Below, in pieces: positions 8,696 to 17,189 of a stretch of DNA of 64,000 nucleotides. The notes beneath the pieces are model-generated. The model worked only from the letters and a program-made list of their open reading frames with translations. It did not search any database and had not been told where the DNA came from. The position numbers and the translations under genes are program-made. Source of the DNA: Bacteroidales bacterium (GTDB lineage Bacteria > Bacteroidota > Bacteroidia > Bacteroidales > UBA932); the NCBI GenBank assembly GCA_016281315.1, contig JAEEIJ010000058.1, forward strand, positions 1 through 64,000, given 5' to 3'. Every line of letters begins with the position of its first letter. Position 1 is the stretch's first letter.

Positions 8696-9319
8696 CTACA
8701 GATAGGAGACAGCGGCGTAGCAGGGCCTCAGGGCCAGGTGCCGGTGCACGCTGAATCCGTTTTTGTTAATTCCGTCTATGTCGTGGTACTTCCCCACGTA
8801 AATGCGGTCCCCGTTGTGGTCCGTGTCTTCGCACCAGATGAAGTCGTGCCACCAGAGGTATTCCCCGCGGGCGAAAAACCAGGCAAAGAAAGTCCAGGCG
8901 CACACCACGGCGGGCGGGAAAACGCAGCCCTCCGAGAGCAGCTCGCCGGGCTGAACGGCCCGGGACGCCTCCAGGACCTCCTTTTTCACCAGGTGCCAGC
9001 CCCCGTCCAACGGCCGGTCGAAGAACGGCTCGCTCAGGTACCAGTCCTGGTTGTAGAAGCAGGGCTCGGAGACCTCCGGATCCAGGCCGAAGACCTCCCG
9101 CAGGCGGCGGAGCGTCACGGGCGCACCGGCGAGCGAGGCGGGACAGTAGACCAGGATGAATCCTTCGGCCGCCGCCTTGCGGAGCACCTCCCCGGAGAAG
9201 GGAATCTCCGGCTCGGACACCACGGCGTCCGGGCAGCCCAGGGCTTTCAGGAGCGGTTGGAACTCCGCGGCGCCCAGGATCCTCAGTCCAAAGATTTTCC
9301 CAGCAGACTCTCTTTCCAT
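8696..9319 (-). CDS. Conserved hypothetical protein of a glycan operon
   Basis: A 207-residue soluble protein that I do not recognise. It has no signal peptide or membrane helix. Residues 1-80 look like a small alpha/beta domain (a cytosolic nucleotide- or sugar-binding domain cannot be excluded), and the C-terminal half is rich in aromatic residues (WTFFAWFFARGEYLWWHDFIWCEDTD split around residues 141-166). The ORF overlaps the DUF218 gene by 37 bases and ends 6 bases before rfbA, so it belongs to the operon. A role in assembling or regulating the glycan is possible but only by context. Confidence 0.6.
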   Translation of the reverse strand: MERESAGKIFGLRILGAAEFQPLLKALGCPDAVVSEPEIPFSGEVLRKAAAEGFILVYCPASLAGAPVTLRRLREVFGLDPEVSEPCFYNQDWYLSEPFFDRPLDGGWHLVKKEVLEASRAVQPGELLSEGCVFPPAVVCAWTFFAWFFARGEYLWWHDFIWCEDTDHNGDRIYVGKYHDIDGINKNGFSVHRHLALRPCYAAVSYL

Positions 9320-9885
9320 CGCTGATAGTCAATTACTTCCTGCGCCGTGGCCAGGTGGCCCAGCGCGGCATATTTTTCAATCCGTTCGAATTCGGCCTTC
9401 AGGCGGTCCAGGCGGATGCCCCAGCCGCTGTCTACGAACCAGTTCAGGTTACGCACCGGCGCATTGTACAGGATGATGCCGCTCCCGGTATCCAGCACCT
9501 GCCGGAGGAACGTTAGGTAGGCGCGGTACTGATGCTCGTGCGAGGCCACCAGGGCCAGGCGCTTCCAGCCGTTCTCCATCGCCATCCGGACTACCTCCAC
9601 GGCCTGTTCCCGGGTGTGCTGGGAGACGGCCTCGTGGATGAGGTCCTTCTCTGGAACGCCCTGCTTGAGGATGAACGGCGCCACCTCTTCATAGGGGAAG
9701 GAGCCGTAGTCCTTGTCGATGATGTTGCCGCTGAAGATGATGCGGTCCACCTGGCCGCGCTTGTAGAGGTCCACCGCCTTCTGGAAACGGAAGAAGCCGT
9801 CGCCCTCCAGGAGGATGGCGGCGTCTGAGTGTTCCAGGCAATCGTTGTCTACGATGGCGAGGATGAGTTCCCTGTCCGTAATCAT
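9283..9885 (-). CDS. DUF218 (YdcF/ElyC-like) family protein
   Basis: A 200-residue protein with the DUF218 pattern: DAAILLEGDGFFRFQKAVDL (about 21-40), then RIIFSGN (47-54) and a late histidine-rich SHEHQYRAYLTFLRQ (about 113-128). Family members (SanA, YdcF, ElyC) are linked with envelope or polyprenyl-phosphate handling, but this copy lacks a membrane anchor and is cytosolic. Its position between a NeuB-type synthase and rfbA suggests a step in glycan precursor metabolism. It starts 3 bases after the synthase gene stops. Confidence 0.75.
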   Translation of the reverse strand: MITDRELILAIVDNDCLEHSDAAILLEGDGFFRFQKAVDLYKRGQVDRIIFSGNIIDKDYGSFPYEEVAPFILKQGVPEKDLIHEAVSQHTREQAVEVVRMAMENGWKRLALVASHEHQYRAYLTFLRQVLDTGSGIILYNAPVRNLNWFVDSGWGIRLDRLKAEFERIEKYAALGHLATAQEVIDYQRWKESLLGKSLD

Positions 9886-9888
9886 TCG

Positions 9889-10950
9889 CTAAAGGTCTTC
9901 CCAGAAAATCGGATCCCGTGCAGGGATGTCCTTGTTGACGGTTTTGCCGATGATGGTTTTGCGGAACTTGGGCGGAATGCCGAGGGCGGGACGCAGCACG
10001 TCTACATCGGCCTCGGTTATCACCTGCCCCTTCCTGAGGTCCCGCTTGGCATACAGACAGCGGCGCTGGACGAAGACGGTCTCCCCTTCCTCGGCCACCA
10101 CTTCCTTGCGGGTGCTGCCCATTGCGCGCTCCACCTCCCGGATGCTGTCCACCATAAACTTGAACTCATCCGGCTCCATCGAATGCGGATGGTCCGGGCC
10201 TTTGTCGTGCTTGTTCAGGGTGAAATGCTTCTCGATTACGCGGCCGCCCAGCACCACGGAAGCCAGGGCCACCACGTGGCCCGGCGAGTGATCCGAATAG
10301 CCGGTGAGGCAACCGAAAGCGCTCTGGTAGGTCTTGAGGACGTTCACGTTGGCGCTGTCGATCTTGGACGGATAGTTGGTGATGCACTGCATCAGGACCA
10401 GGTCCTTGTTGCCGGTCTTTTCGATGGCGCGCACGGCCTCGTCGATTTCCGACATCGTGGCGTCGCCGGTGGCCAGCATCACGGGAAGGCCCTTGGCGGC
10501 GGTGTACTCCAGCATTTCCAGCCAGGTGATTTCACCGGAGCCGATCTTGATGAAGGGCACGTTCATATCGGCGCACAGGTCCACGGCCTCCTTGAAATAG
10601 GGTGAGGTGGAGAAGTGAATGCCCACCTGCTTGCAGTAATCGGCCACCTCCTGGTGCCATTCCACGGGGAATTCCACGTCCTTGAAGACCTCCGTCACGG
10701 TGCGGCCCCAGGAGCCGTGCACCCCGTGCAGGGTCATCTTGGAGAATCCGCCCTCGGAGACGATGCTCTCCGCCTTGAAGGTCTGGAACTTGGCGCAGTC
10801 CGCGCCGGCTTCCTTGGCCGCGTCGATGAGGCGCTTGGCCTTGTCCAGGCTGCCGTCGAAGTTGCCGCCGATTTCCGCGATGAAATAGGTGGGATAGTCC
10901 GGGCCGATCATCCGGTCCCCGATCTTGATGTTTTGGTTGAATGCTAACAT
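9889..10950 (-). CDS. NeuB/SpsE family nonulosonate synthase
   Basis: A 353-residue protein with the two domains of sialic-acid-type synthases: an N-terminal TIM barrel that condenses phosphoenolpyruvate with a hexosamine, and a C-terminal antifreeze-like SAF domain (about 290-350). Visible family landmarks are FIAEIGGNFDGS (23-34), AGADCAKFQTF (49-59), KIGSGEI, VIEKHFTL and the arginine-containing FVQRRCLYA of the SAF boundary. It lies with a SpsF-like cytidylyltransferase and a DegT aminotransferase, as SpsE does in the Bacillus subtilis sps legionaminic acid pathway. The exact sugar (neuraminic, legionaminic, pseudaminic) cannot be read from sequence. Confidence 0.9.
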   Translation of the reverse strand: MLAFNQNIKIGDRMIGPDYPTYFIAEIGGNFDGSLDKAKRLIDAAKEAGADCAKFQTFKAESIVSEGGFSKMTLHGVHGSWGRTVTEVFKDVEFPVEWHQEVADYCKQVGIHFSTSPYFKEAVDLCADMNVPFIKIGSGEITWLEMLEYTAAKGLPVMLATGDATMSEIDEAVRAIEKTGNKDLVLMQCITNYPSKIDSANVNVLKTYQSAFGCLTGYSDHSPGHVVALASVVLGGRVIEKHFTLNKHDKGPDHPHSMEPDEFKFMVDSIREVERAMGSTRKEVVAEEGETVFVQRRCLYAKRDLRKGQVITEADVDVLRPALGIPPKFRKTIIGKTVNKDIPARDPIFWEDL

Positions 10951-10959
10951 ATGTGGCTG

Positions 10960-12138
10960 TTATCTTTGAAATTCGTCGATGGTCTTGTGCAGAATCTCGG
11001 CCTGCGCCTTGCACTCGTCCAGATTCCAGTAATTGGTCTTGAGCTGGATCATCCGCAGCTGGAGATACTCGGAATTGGGGCAGAGGCCCGGCTCATAGGA
11101 CTGCCAGATGCCCGGCTGGGCGTGCACGATATTCTGGAAAGCGGGCTCCTGGTAGGAGAGCTTCCAGGCCGCATAATAGGGATCGCCGCCGTTCTTCTGG
11201 AAGAGGTCGCGGAACGCGTACCAGTCCTTCTGAGGGTTGTCCGTATTGAGCACGCAGCAATAGGTCCAGTAGGAAGGATCGCAGCCTTCGGGGGCCTTTT
11301 CAGGAATGAGGAGGTTCTGCCCCTGGACGGCTTCGTCGAAGATTTTCGCGCAGGCCTTGAAGTTCGCCACCAGTTCGTCCGAGCGCTCGAGCTGACCCAG
11401 CGCGCAGGCGGCCTGGAGTTCCGACATCCTGTAGTTGAAGCCCACGCTCACGTGGCGGAAATACGCCGGATCCTGAATGTCATTGCGGGTAATCTTCTGC
11501 TTGGTGGCGCCTACGCTGCCGTAGCCCAGGCAGCCGAAGCGGCGGGCTTCGTCGGCCAGTTCCAGGTTGTCCGTAAGGAGCATACCGCCCTCACCCGTGG
11601 TGAGGTGCTTGGAGGCCTGGAAGCTGAAACTGGAGATATCCCCGAAGGTGCCCACCAGCCGGCCTTTATACCTGGCGCCGAAGGCCTCTGCGTTGTCCTC
11701 AATCAGGTAGAGACCGTGCTTTTTGCAAATCTCCAGAATCTTATCGTAGTCCGGGCAGAAGCCGTAGAGGGCCACCGTCATCACGGCCCTGGTCTTGGGC
11801 GTAATGCATTTTTCGATGCTTTCGGCCGATATCTGGAAGGTCTCGCGGTCGCTGTCCGCAAAAACGGGATTCACGCCGGCCATCACGATGCCGAAGGAAG
11901 AACTGGCCATCGTGAGAGCGGGGGCGATCACCTCCTCACCCGGCTTGATGCCCAGGGCGGCGACGGCCGTATGCAGGGTGGCCGTACCATTGCTGCTGCC
12001 GATGGCATACTTCATCCCGAACTTTTGGGCGAACTCCTTTTCCAGCCGGGTATTGAAAACCGAATTCTTGGACGTTGCAAAGGCATTGTCCAGGGCCTCG
12101 TTCACATATTTTCTCTCTAAATCGGAAATACGATCCAT
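10960..12138 (-). CDS. DegT/DnrJ/EryC1/StrS sugar aminotransferase
   Basis: A 392-residue PLP enzyme that aminates a keto-sugar nucleotide or keto-hexose. The PLP-binding lysine is K177 in FSFQASKHLTTGEGG, the aspartate that contacts the pyridine nitrogen lies in LYLIEDNAEAFGA (about 144-156), and the start SNGTATLHTAVAAL matches the phosphate-binding region. Its neighbours, a NeuB-type synthase and a SpsF-type cytidylyltransferase, make it the counterpart of SpsC/LegC/PseC. It ends 9 bases before the synthase gene. Confidence 0.9.
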   Translation of the reverse strand: MDRISDLERKYVNEALDNAFATSKNSVFNTRLEKEFAQKFGMKYAIGSSNGTATLHTAVAALGIKPGEEVIAPALTMASSSFGIVMAGVNPVFADSDRETFQISAESIEKCITPKTRAVMTVALYGFCPDYDKILEICKKHGLYLIEDNAEAFGARYKGRLVGTFGDISSFSFQASKHLTTGEGGMLLTDNLELADEARRFGCLGYGSVGATKQKITRNDIQDPAYFRHVSVGFNYRMSELQAACALGQLERSDELVANFKACAKIFDEAVQGQNLLIPEKAPEGCDPSYWTYCCVLNTDNPQKDWYAFRDLFQKNGGDPYYAAWKLSYQEPAFQNIVHAQPGIWQSYEPGLCPNSEYLQLRMIQLKTNYWNLDECKAQAEILHKTIDEFQR

Positions 12139-12146
12139 ATCTTGGG

Positions 12147-12881
12147 TTATTTATACATTGCACTTCTTTCCACCTCGCTGTTGATGCGGGCGATTTCCGG
12201 ATGGGCTTTCAGGATGTCCAGGATTTCCCCCATCAGGAGGATGCCCTTCCTGGAAGGGTCGCGGTGGGCGTAAACGGCCTTCACCATCTCGTAATCCGCC
12301 TCCTTGTCGATGGTCCAGCGGAGGGCCGAGAGGTTCTCCGCGCACTGGACGTTCCCGATTTTGAACAGTTCCGGGTGATGGTAAATGTACTGCGTCACGT
12401 GCTCGCGCTCAAAGGCGGTTTCGGCCTCCTTTTCGCTCCTTTCAAGGGCCGATGCGAGGAAAGCCTCGCAGTCCAGCCCCTCCGGGAAGGAGGGCGGGAG
12501 GTTGTTCGTCACGTGGTCGTAGCCTTCGCCCGTGAGTTTGCCGATGACGGCGTCAATCACCGCCGGCTCCTTGAAGGGATCATCGGCCGTAATGCGCACG
12601 ACCACATCCGAGGGGAAGGCCTTGGAGGCGCTGTAATAGCGGTTGAGCACGTCTTCCTCGCTGCCGCGGAAGCAGGCCACGCCGCTCTCCCGGCACCAGT
12701 TTTCGATGGCGTCATCCTTGGGGGAAACCGTGGTGGCGACGATAATCTTGTCGATGCGCCTGGCGTAGAGGAGACGGTCCACCACGTGCCACAGCAGCGG
12801 CTTGCCGTCGATGAGGGCGAAAACCTTGCCCGGGAAGCGCGTGGAACCGCAGCGCGCCTGGATGATTGCATTTACTTTCAT
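12147..12881 (-). CDS. SpsF-like cytidylyltransferase (acidic-sugar activation)
   Basis: This 244-residue protein matches the SpsF / CMP-sugar transferase group: IIQARCGSTRFPGKV (6-20) is the nucleotide-binding loop, IVATT and RITADDPF hold the metal-binding aspartates. It probably forms the CMP-activated nonulosonate. I chose the ATG at 12881, preceded by TATATTTG (12890-12897), rather than an ATG 27 bases upstream that overlaps this promoter element. It is the first gene of an eight-gene minus-strand operon running to rfbD. Confidence 0.88.
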   Translation of the reverse strand: MKVNAIIQARCGSTRFPGKVFALIDGKPLLWHVVDRLLYARRIDKIIVATTVSPKDDAIENWCRESGVACFRGSEEDVLNRYYSASKAFPSDVVVRITADDPFKEPAVIDAVIGKLTGEGYDHVTNNLPPSFPEGLDCEAFLASALERSEKEAETAFEREHVTQYIYHHPELFKIGNVQCAENLSALRWTIDKEADYEMVKAVYAHRDPSRKGILLMGEILDILKAHPEIARINSEVERSAMYK

Positions 12882-12889
12882 ACAAATCA

Positions 12890-12897
12890 CAAATATA
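12890..12897 (-). promoter_or_regulatory. -7 element of the sps-like glycan operon
   Basis: On the minus strand the sequence reads TATATTTG, a full match to TAnnTTTG, 8 bases before the ATG of the cytidylyltransferase gene. The leader would be extremely short. Confidence 0.6.
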
Positions 12898-12929
12898 CTA
12901 AAATCCACGGAAAATTCAAGAATATGGCG

Positions 12930-12937
12930 TATCTTTG
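12930..12937 (+). promoter_or_regulatory. -7 element of waaA
   Basis: TATCTTTG ends 4 bases before the waaA ATG at 12942, so transcription would start at or close to the start codon. It lies back to back with the minus-strand element at 12890-12897. Confidence 0.6.
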
Positions 12938-12941
12938 CCGT

Positions 12942-14129
12942 ATGAACACCGAGAAACTGAAACTGTTCTTCCAGGGCCGCAAGGGGCTCCTTTCAAAGAT
13001 CGAGGCGGCCGTCAAGGGCCACGACGACATCATCTGGTTCCACGTTCCCTCCTACGGGGAATTCGAAGAAGCCCGTCCGGTCATCGAGGCCACCCGGCGC
13101 CGCTACCCGGAGCGGAAGATCCTTCTCACCTTCTTCTCCCCCACCGGCTACATCCCCCTGCAGCACTACGACAAAGTGGACTGGGTGTTCTACATCCCGC
13201 TGGACACGCCCTGGGATATGAAACGCTTCCTGGACGCCGTCCGCCCCGCCCGCGCCATCTTTACCATAACGGACTTCTGGCCCGTGATGATGAATATGCT
13301 CCGGCGCCGGAAGATCCCCACCTACATTATGTCCGTGCACGTGGAGCCGGATTCCTACCACCTCAGCTGGTGGGACTTCAACTACCGGCAGATTATGCGG
13401 AATTGCTACGACTGCGTGCTGGTGCGGGACCAGATGAGCTACGACGTCCTCACCAAGCTGGGCGTCCCCCGGGTGAAAATCACCGGAGACCCGCGCATCG
13501 ACCGCGTGGCCGATATCCTCAAGGAACCCTGGAGCAACTCCGTAGTGGAGGCCTGGAGCGGCGGAAAAAAGGTCTTTATGGCCGGCAGCACCTTCCCGGC
13601 GGAAGACGGAATGATGCTGGAGATCGCCAACGCCCACCCGGAGGCGAAATTCCTCATCATCCCCCACGAGACGGATCCCAAAGAGGCCGATGACATCGTC
13701 GCCGGAGCCAGGCACGGCGCCGTCAAGTATACGGACTTCGTGGGCAAGGAGGCCGATGAAAAGCTTCTGAACGCGCAGATCCTCATCGTGAACACCGTGG
13801 GAATGCTCGCCCGCCTGTACCGCTACGGCTACGCCGCGCTCATCGGCGGCGGTTTCACCGACAATATGCCCCACAGCGTAGTGGAACCGGCCGTTTTCGG
13901 GATGCCCATCACCTTCGGCCCGGTCTACGGACGCGAGTCCCACTGCCGCAACCTTACGGCCCTGGGCGGCGCCTTCCCCGTGAATGACAAGGAAGAGCTG
14001 AAGGCGTTCTACGAGAAATGCGCGACGGATACGGCCTTCGTGGAAAAGGCCGCCGAAATCACGCGCGAATACTGCCGCCGCTCCACGGGCGCGACGGAGG
14101 TCATCGTAGATACCATTTTCGGGGATTAA
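12942..14129 (+). CDS. waaA: 3-deoxy-D-manno-octulosonic acid (Kdo) transferase, anchorless
   Basis: A 395-residue GT-B fold transferase that adds Kdo to lipid A precursor. The N-terminal domain shows WFHVPSYGEFEEARPVIEA (31-49), in which the glutamate of GEFE matches the catalytic residue of WaaA; the C-terminal domain shows FMAGSTFPAEDGMML, IIPHETDP and GGGFTDNMPHSVVEPAVFG, the donor-binding region. Most WaaA proteins begin with a transmembrane anchor; this one starts at the GRKG region and has none upstream in frame, so it may be peripheral. The start is fixed by the promoter element at 12930. It overlaps the next, convergent gene by 4 bases. Confidence 0.9.
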   Translation: MNTEKLKLFFQGRKGLLSKIEAAVKGHDDIIWFHVPSYGEFEEARPVIEATRRRYPERKILLTFFSPTGYIPLQHYDKVDWVFYIPLDTPWDMKRFLDAVRPARAIFTITDFWPVMMNMLRRRKIPTYIMSVHVEPDSYHLSWWDFNYRQIMRNCYDCVLVRDQMSYDVLTKLGVPRVKITGDPRIDRVADILKEPWSNSVVEAWSGGKKVFMAGSTFPAEDGMMLEIANAHPEAKFLIIPHETDPKEADDIVAGARHGAVKYTDFVGKEADEKLLNAQILIVNTVGMLARLYRYGYAALIGGGFTDNMPHSVVEPAVFGMPITFGPVYGRESHCRNLTALGGAFPVNDKEELKAFYEKCATDTAFVEKAAEITREYCRRSTGATEVIVDTIFGD

Positions 14130-15739
14130 AGCCCGTAGGCCCGGATTTCCCAGAAGGAATTCTCATTCGTGAAGGAGCCGCAGTCCTGCAGCCCCAGCGC
14201 TTCGGCGTTTTCGATGGGCAGGGCCGATAAGATATAGTCGCAGCCGAGGGCCTTCAAAGCCTCCGTGTCAATGCTGAGTTCGTGCACGCGCGCGCCCCAG
14301 TCCTTCCCCCAGAGGAAGTTGAGTCCGAGTTCGGAGCTGAAAAGATAGCAGCGGGAGCCCCAGTCGCAGAAATAGGCCTTGAGTTCCGGGGACTTATCCA
14401 GCTCTCCCTGAATCACCTGCTGGAAACGATGCTTATAGCTGAGCGGGTAGGACGCATAGTAGCCGTCCACCGTATAGATACCGTTGTATTCCGGAATGGC
14501 GGGCTGCATTCCCAGGCAGGCTACCTTCTTCCCTTCCAGGTCTAAATCGGCCTTCACCCGGTCCATCAGGGCCGTGTCGTAATACTGCGCGAAAGACGGG
14601 GTGTCCAGCAGCCCCAGGTGTTTCGCGAGGTTATTGCGCAGATGCACGTCGAAGGCCAAGGAGAAAACCAGCATCGAGAGCACAACGAGCCATTTCGCCC
14701 ATCTGGCGGAAAGCTCGCAGAGCACCACCCCCAGCAGCGTGTAGGCCAGCGCCGGATAGAGGAAATAGAAGCGGTCGCACTGGAAGCCGAAGCGGATGAG
14801 GAAAGCGTTCAGCAGCACCCCCAGGAGCATCAGCCCCAGGAAAAACAGCGTCACATTGCGCAGGGAGGCGTATTTCACCTCATAGCGGGACAGCACGAAG
14901 AAGAGCACCACCGGCAGGATGGCGAGGCACGCTCCCGCGTGGTACTGGCCGATGAGAAATGCGCTCAGCGAGGTTCCGAGCGATGCCCAGAAGGAGGTCT
15001 GGGCGAACTCCGCGCGGTGCGATATTTCGGCCGCGCCGGAAGGGCTCAGGAAGGTGGCGAAGAGCTGCCAGTTGAGCCCCACATAGAGGGCGGAAAGGAC
15101 AAACAGGCCGATGAAAGGCCACCAGGGGAACTTCTTGAAGTTCAGCCACTTGATCAGGATGAGCAGGGCCAGCGCCACACAGGCGAACACCCCGCTCAGA
15201 ACCAGCGAGGAGAAGAACGCGTAATAGGCGATCAGCAGCAGCGCCGGCAGCACGTGCCTCCCCTCCTGCAGCCAGGCGAAGCCCAGCAGAAGGAGCGGCA
15301 CCCCGGCCGACGAAATCCCGTAATCCGGATAGAACGGCACCAGGGCGAAAAGGATGGCGGCCGTGAAGGCGGCACCCAAAGAACCACGTCCCTTGATCAC
15401 GTAACCTGTCAGGAGGAAAAACAGGCCCAGGAAGGCCGTCAATTTGATGAGGACGAGGTTTGCGATGATGGCCCAGAAAGTGGGCAGGAAGGCATACAGC
15501 AGCACACGGAGGTTCCAGGGCGAGCCCGCCGAAGCCCGGTCGATGCCGCAGAGGATGGGAAGGTCTCCATCGGCCTCGAAAAGGCCTCCGCCGAGTTTCA
15601 TCGACTGGATGTGGGCCACGTTCGAGTCCAGGAAATCGTGCACCTGAATGAAGGACCCGTCCCCCCAGATGAGGTTGGGAAGGAAGTACAGGCCCAGGAT
15701 CAGAATGCCGGCCAGGATATATCCCAGGCGCGATTTCAT
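14126..15739 (-). CDS. Large GT-C-like membrane protein (DUF6044-like)
   Basis: A 537-residue protein with about eleven or twelve membrane helices and a soluble C-terminal domain of about 150 residues that ends in SFTNENSFWEIRAYGL. The first lumenal loop after helix 1 contains VHDFLDSNVAHIQ, whose acidic pair (HDxxD) resembles the catalytic aspartates in the first loop of GT-C glycosyltransferases that use polyprenyl-phosphate sugars. It resembles DUF6044 proteins. As the last gene of the ten-gene operon, it is the candidate for the periplasmic transfer step. Confidence 0.72.
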   Translation of the reverse strand: MKSRLGYILAGILILGLYFLPNLIWGDGSFIQVHDFLDSNVAHIQSMKLGGGLFEADGDLPILCGIDRASAGSPWNLRVLLYAFLPTFWAIIANLVLIKLTAFLGLFFLLTGYVIKGRGSLGAAFTAAILFALVPFYPDYGISSAGVPLLLLGFAWLQEGRHVLPALLLIAYYAFFSSLVLSGVFACVALALLILIKWLNFKKFPWWPFIGLFVLSALYVGLNWQLFATFLSPSGAAEISHRAEFAQTSFWASLGTSLSAFLIGQYHAGACLAILPVVLFFVLSRYEVKYASLRNVTLFFLGLMLLGVLLNAFLIRFGFQCDRFYFLYPALAYTLLGVVLCELSARWAKWLVVLSMLVFSLAFDVHLRNNLAKHLGLLDTPSFAQYYDTALMDRVKADLDLEGKKVACLGMQPAIPEYNGIYTVDGYYASYPLSYKHRFQQVIQGELDKSPELKAYFCDWGSRCYLFSSELGLNFLWGKDWGARVHELSIDTEALKALGCDYILSALPIENAEALGLQDCGSFTNENSFWEIRAYGL

Positions 15740-16860
15740 CCTTTGATGACGCTACAGATTTCGTCCACCTGGCTCAGTTCCAGGTCATAGTAGAGCGGGA
15801 GGCGCACCAGGCAGTCGGCATAGCGGTCGCATTCGGGAAGTTCCCGGCCGTCGTGCCGGGGCGTATAGTACGGACTGCTGTGCAGGCTCAGGTAGTGGAA
15901 TACCGCCAGGATGCCGTTGTCCTTGAGGCGCTGGATAAGGGCGCTGCGCTCCTCCAGGCTGTGGCACACCAGATAGAACATATGCGCGTTGTTGGTGGCA
16001 TACTCCGGCAGGTCCGGAAGCGTGAAGCGGCCTTCATCGGCCAGGGGCTTCAGGAGTTCAAAATAGCGTTCCCAAAGGGCCTTGCGCTTGGCCTGGATCA
16101 CGTCCATCCGCTCGAGCTGGGCCCACAGGAAGGCGGCGATCACCTCGCTGGGCAGGAAACTGGAGCCGATGTCCACCCACCCGTACTTGTTCACCTCTCC
16201 GCGGAAGAATTCAGCCCGGTTGGTGCCCTTCTCCCAGAGTATTTCGGCCCGGCGGATAAAGCGCTCGTCGTTGATGCATAAGGCACCCCCTTCCCCGGAG
16301 ATGATGTTCTTGGTCTCGTGGAAGGAGAAGGCGGCGAGGTGGCCGATAGAGCCTAACGGCCGGCCCTTGTAATAGGAGTCGATGGCCTGGGCGGCGTCCT
16401 CCACCACCAGGAGCTTGTGTTTATCGGCAATCTCCATAATCCGGTCCATATCGCAGGCGACGCCGGCATAGTGCACCGGGACGATGACCTTCGTGCGGGG
16501 CGTGATGAGCGCCTCGATCTGTTCCGCGTCCAGATTCGGGTTCCGGCGCATCGAATCGGCAAAGACGATCTTCGCTCCCGCACGGACAAAGGCCAGCGCC
16601 GAAGAGACGAAGGTGTAGCTGGGCACGATGACCTCGTCGCCGGGCTGGATGTCGCACAGCAGGGCGCACATCTCCAGCGCATCCGTGCAGCTGGTGGTGA
16701 GGAGGCACTTCCTGAACCCGTAACGCTCCTCCAGGAAGGCCTGGCAGCGTTTGGTGAACTCCCCGTTGCCGGAGAGCTTGCCCTTGGAGACGGCCTCGTA
16801 CATATAATGGGCCTCCTTGCCGGTGAGGTGGGGCCTGTTGAAATCGATTCTGTAACTCAC
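15736..16860 (-). CDS. wecE: WecE/RffA-type dTDP-4-keto-6-deoxyglucose aminotransferase
   Basis: A 374-residue PLP enzyme matching RffA/WecE, which makes dTDP-4-amino-4,6-dideoxygalactose from the dTDP-4-keto sugar. The diagnostic FSFHETKNIISGEGGAL (178-194) holds the PLP lysine K184, and VVEDAAQAIDS holds the PLP-contact aspartate; LLTTSCTDALEM (54-65) binds the phosphate. I start it at the GTG of 16860, since this forms a GTGA overlap with the upstream flippase stop and the following SYRIDFNRPHLTGKE is the usual N-terminus; the longer frame to 16938 overlaps the flippase gene. It shares 4 bases with the next gene. Confidence 0.9.
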   Translation of the reverse strand: MSYRIDFNRPHLTGKEAHYMYEAVSKGKLSGNGEFTKRCQAFLEERYGFRKCLLTTSCTDALEMCALLCDIQPGDEVIVPSYTFVSSALAFVRAGAKIVFADSMRRNPNLDAEQIEALITPRTKVIVPVHYAGVACDMDRIMEIADKHKLLVVEDAAQAIDSYYKGRPLGSIGHLAAFSFHETKNIISGEGGALCINDERFIRRAEILWEKGTNRAEFFRGEVNKYGWVDIGSSFLPSEVIAAFLWAQLERMDVIQAKRKALWERYFELLKPLADEGRFTLPDLPEYATNNAHMFYLVCHSLEERSALIQRLKDNGILAVFHYLSLHSSPYYTPRHDGRELPECDRYADCLVRLPLYYDLELSQVDEICSVIKG

Positions 16861-17189
16861 GCGAAAAAGATTAGGATACCAACAAGTATGATCGCTATGG
16901 AAGCCGCCTTCTTCCAGTTCAGGCGTTCCTTGAAGCAAAGATACGACAAAACGGGGACAAACAGATAACTCAGGCTCTCCAGAATGCTCACTTCTTTTAC
17001 CTGGATGCCCTTGGAGAGGGCCCAGACGTTCACCACCAGCGAGAGCCCCAGCAGCGCATAACCGCCGATTACCCAGGGATTCAGATACTCCTTGAGGAAA
17101 CTCCCGTGCGGTTGCGACGCGCCTTTTTTCAGCAGCATCTGCGCCACCGAAGCCGTGAAAACGCTCAATATGACAACCAGATAGAACAT
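16857..17189 (-). CDS. Small EamA/ArnF-like flippase subunit
   Basis: A 110-residue protein with four membrane helices, the half-size form of the EamA family used by ArnE/ArnF. Typical segments are the start MFYLVVILSVFTASVAQMLLK and the late helix SILESLSYLFVPVLSYLCFKERLNWKK split around residues 68-94. With its 113-residue partner it would flip an undecaprenyl-phosphate-linked sugar to the periplasmic face. Its ATG overlaps the partner's stop by one base (TGATG) and its own stop overlaps the next start (GTGA). Confidence 0.85.
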   Translation of the reverse strand: MFYLVVILSVFTASVAQMLLKKGASQPHGSFLKEYLNPWVIGGYALLGLSLVVNVWALSKGIQVKEVSILESLSYLFVPVLSYLCFKERLNWKKAASIAIILVGILIFFA

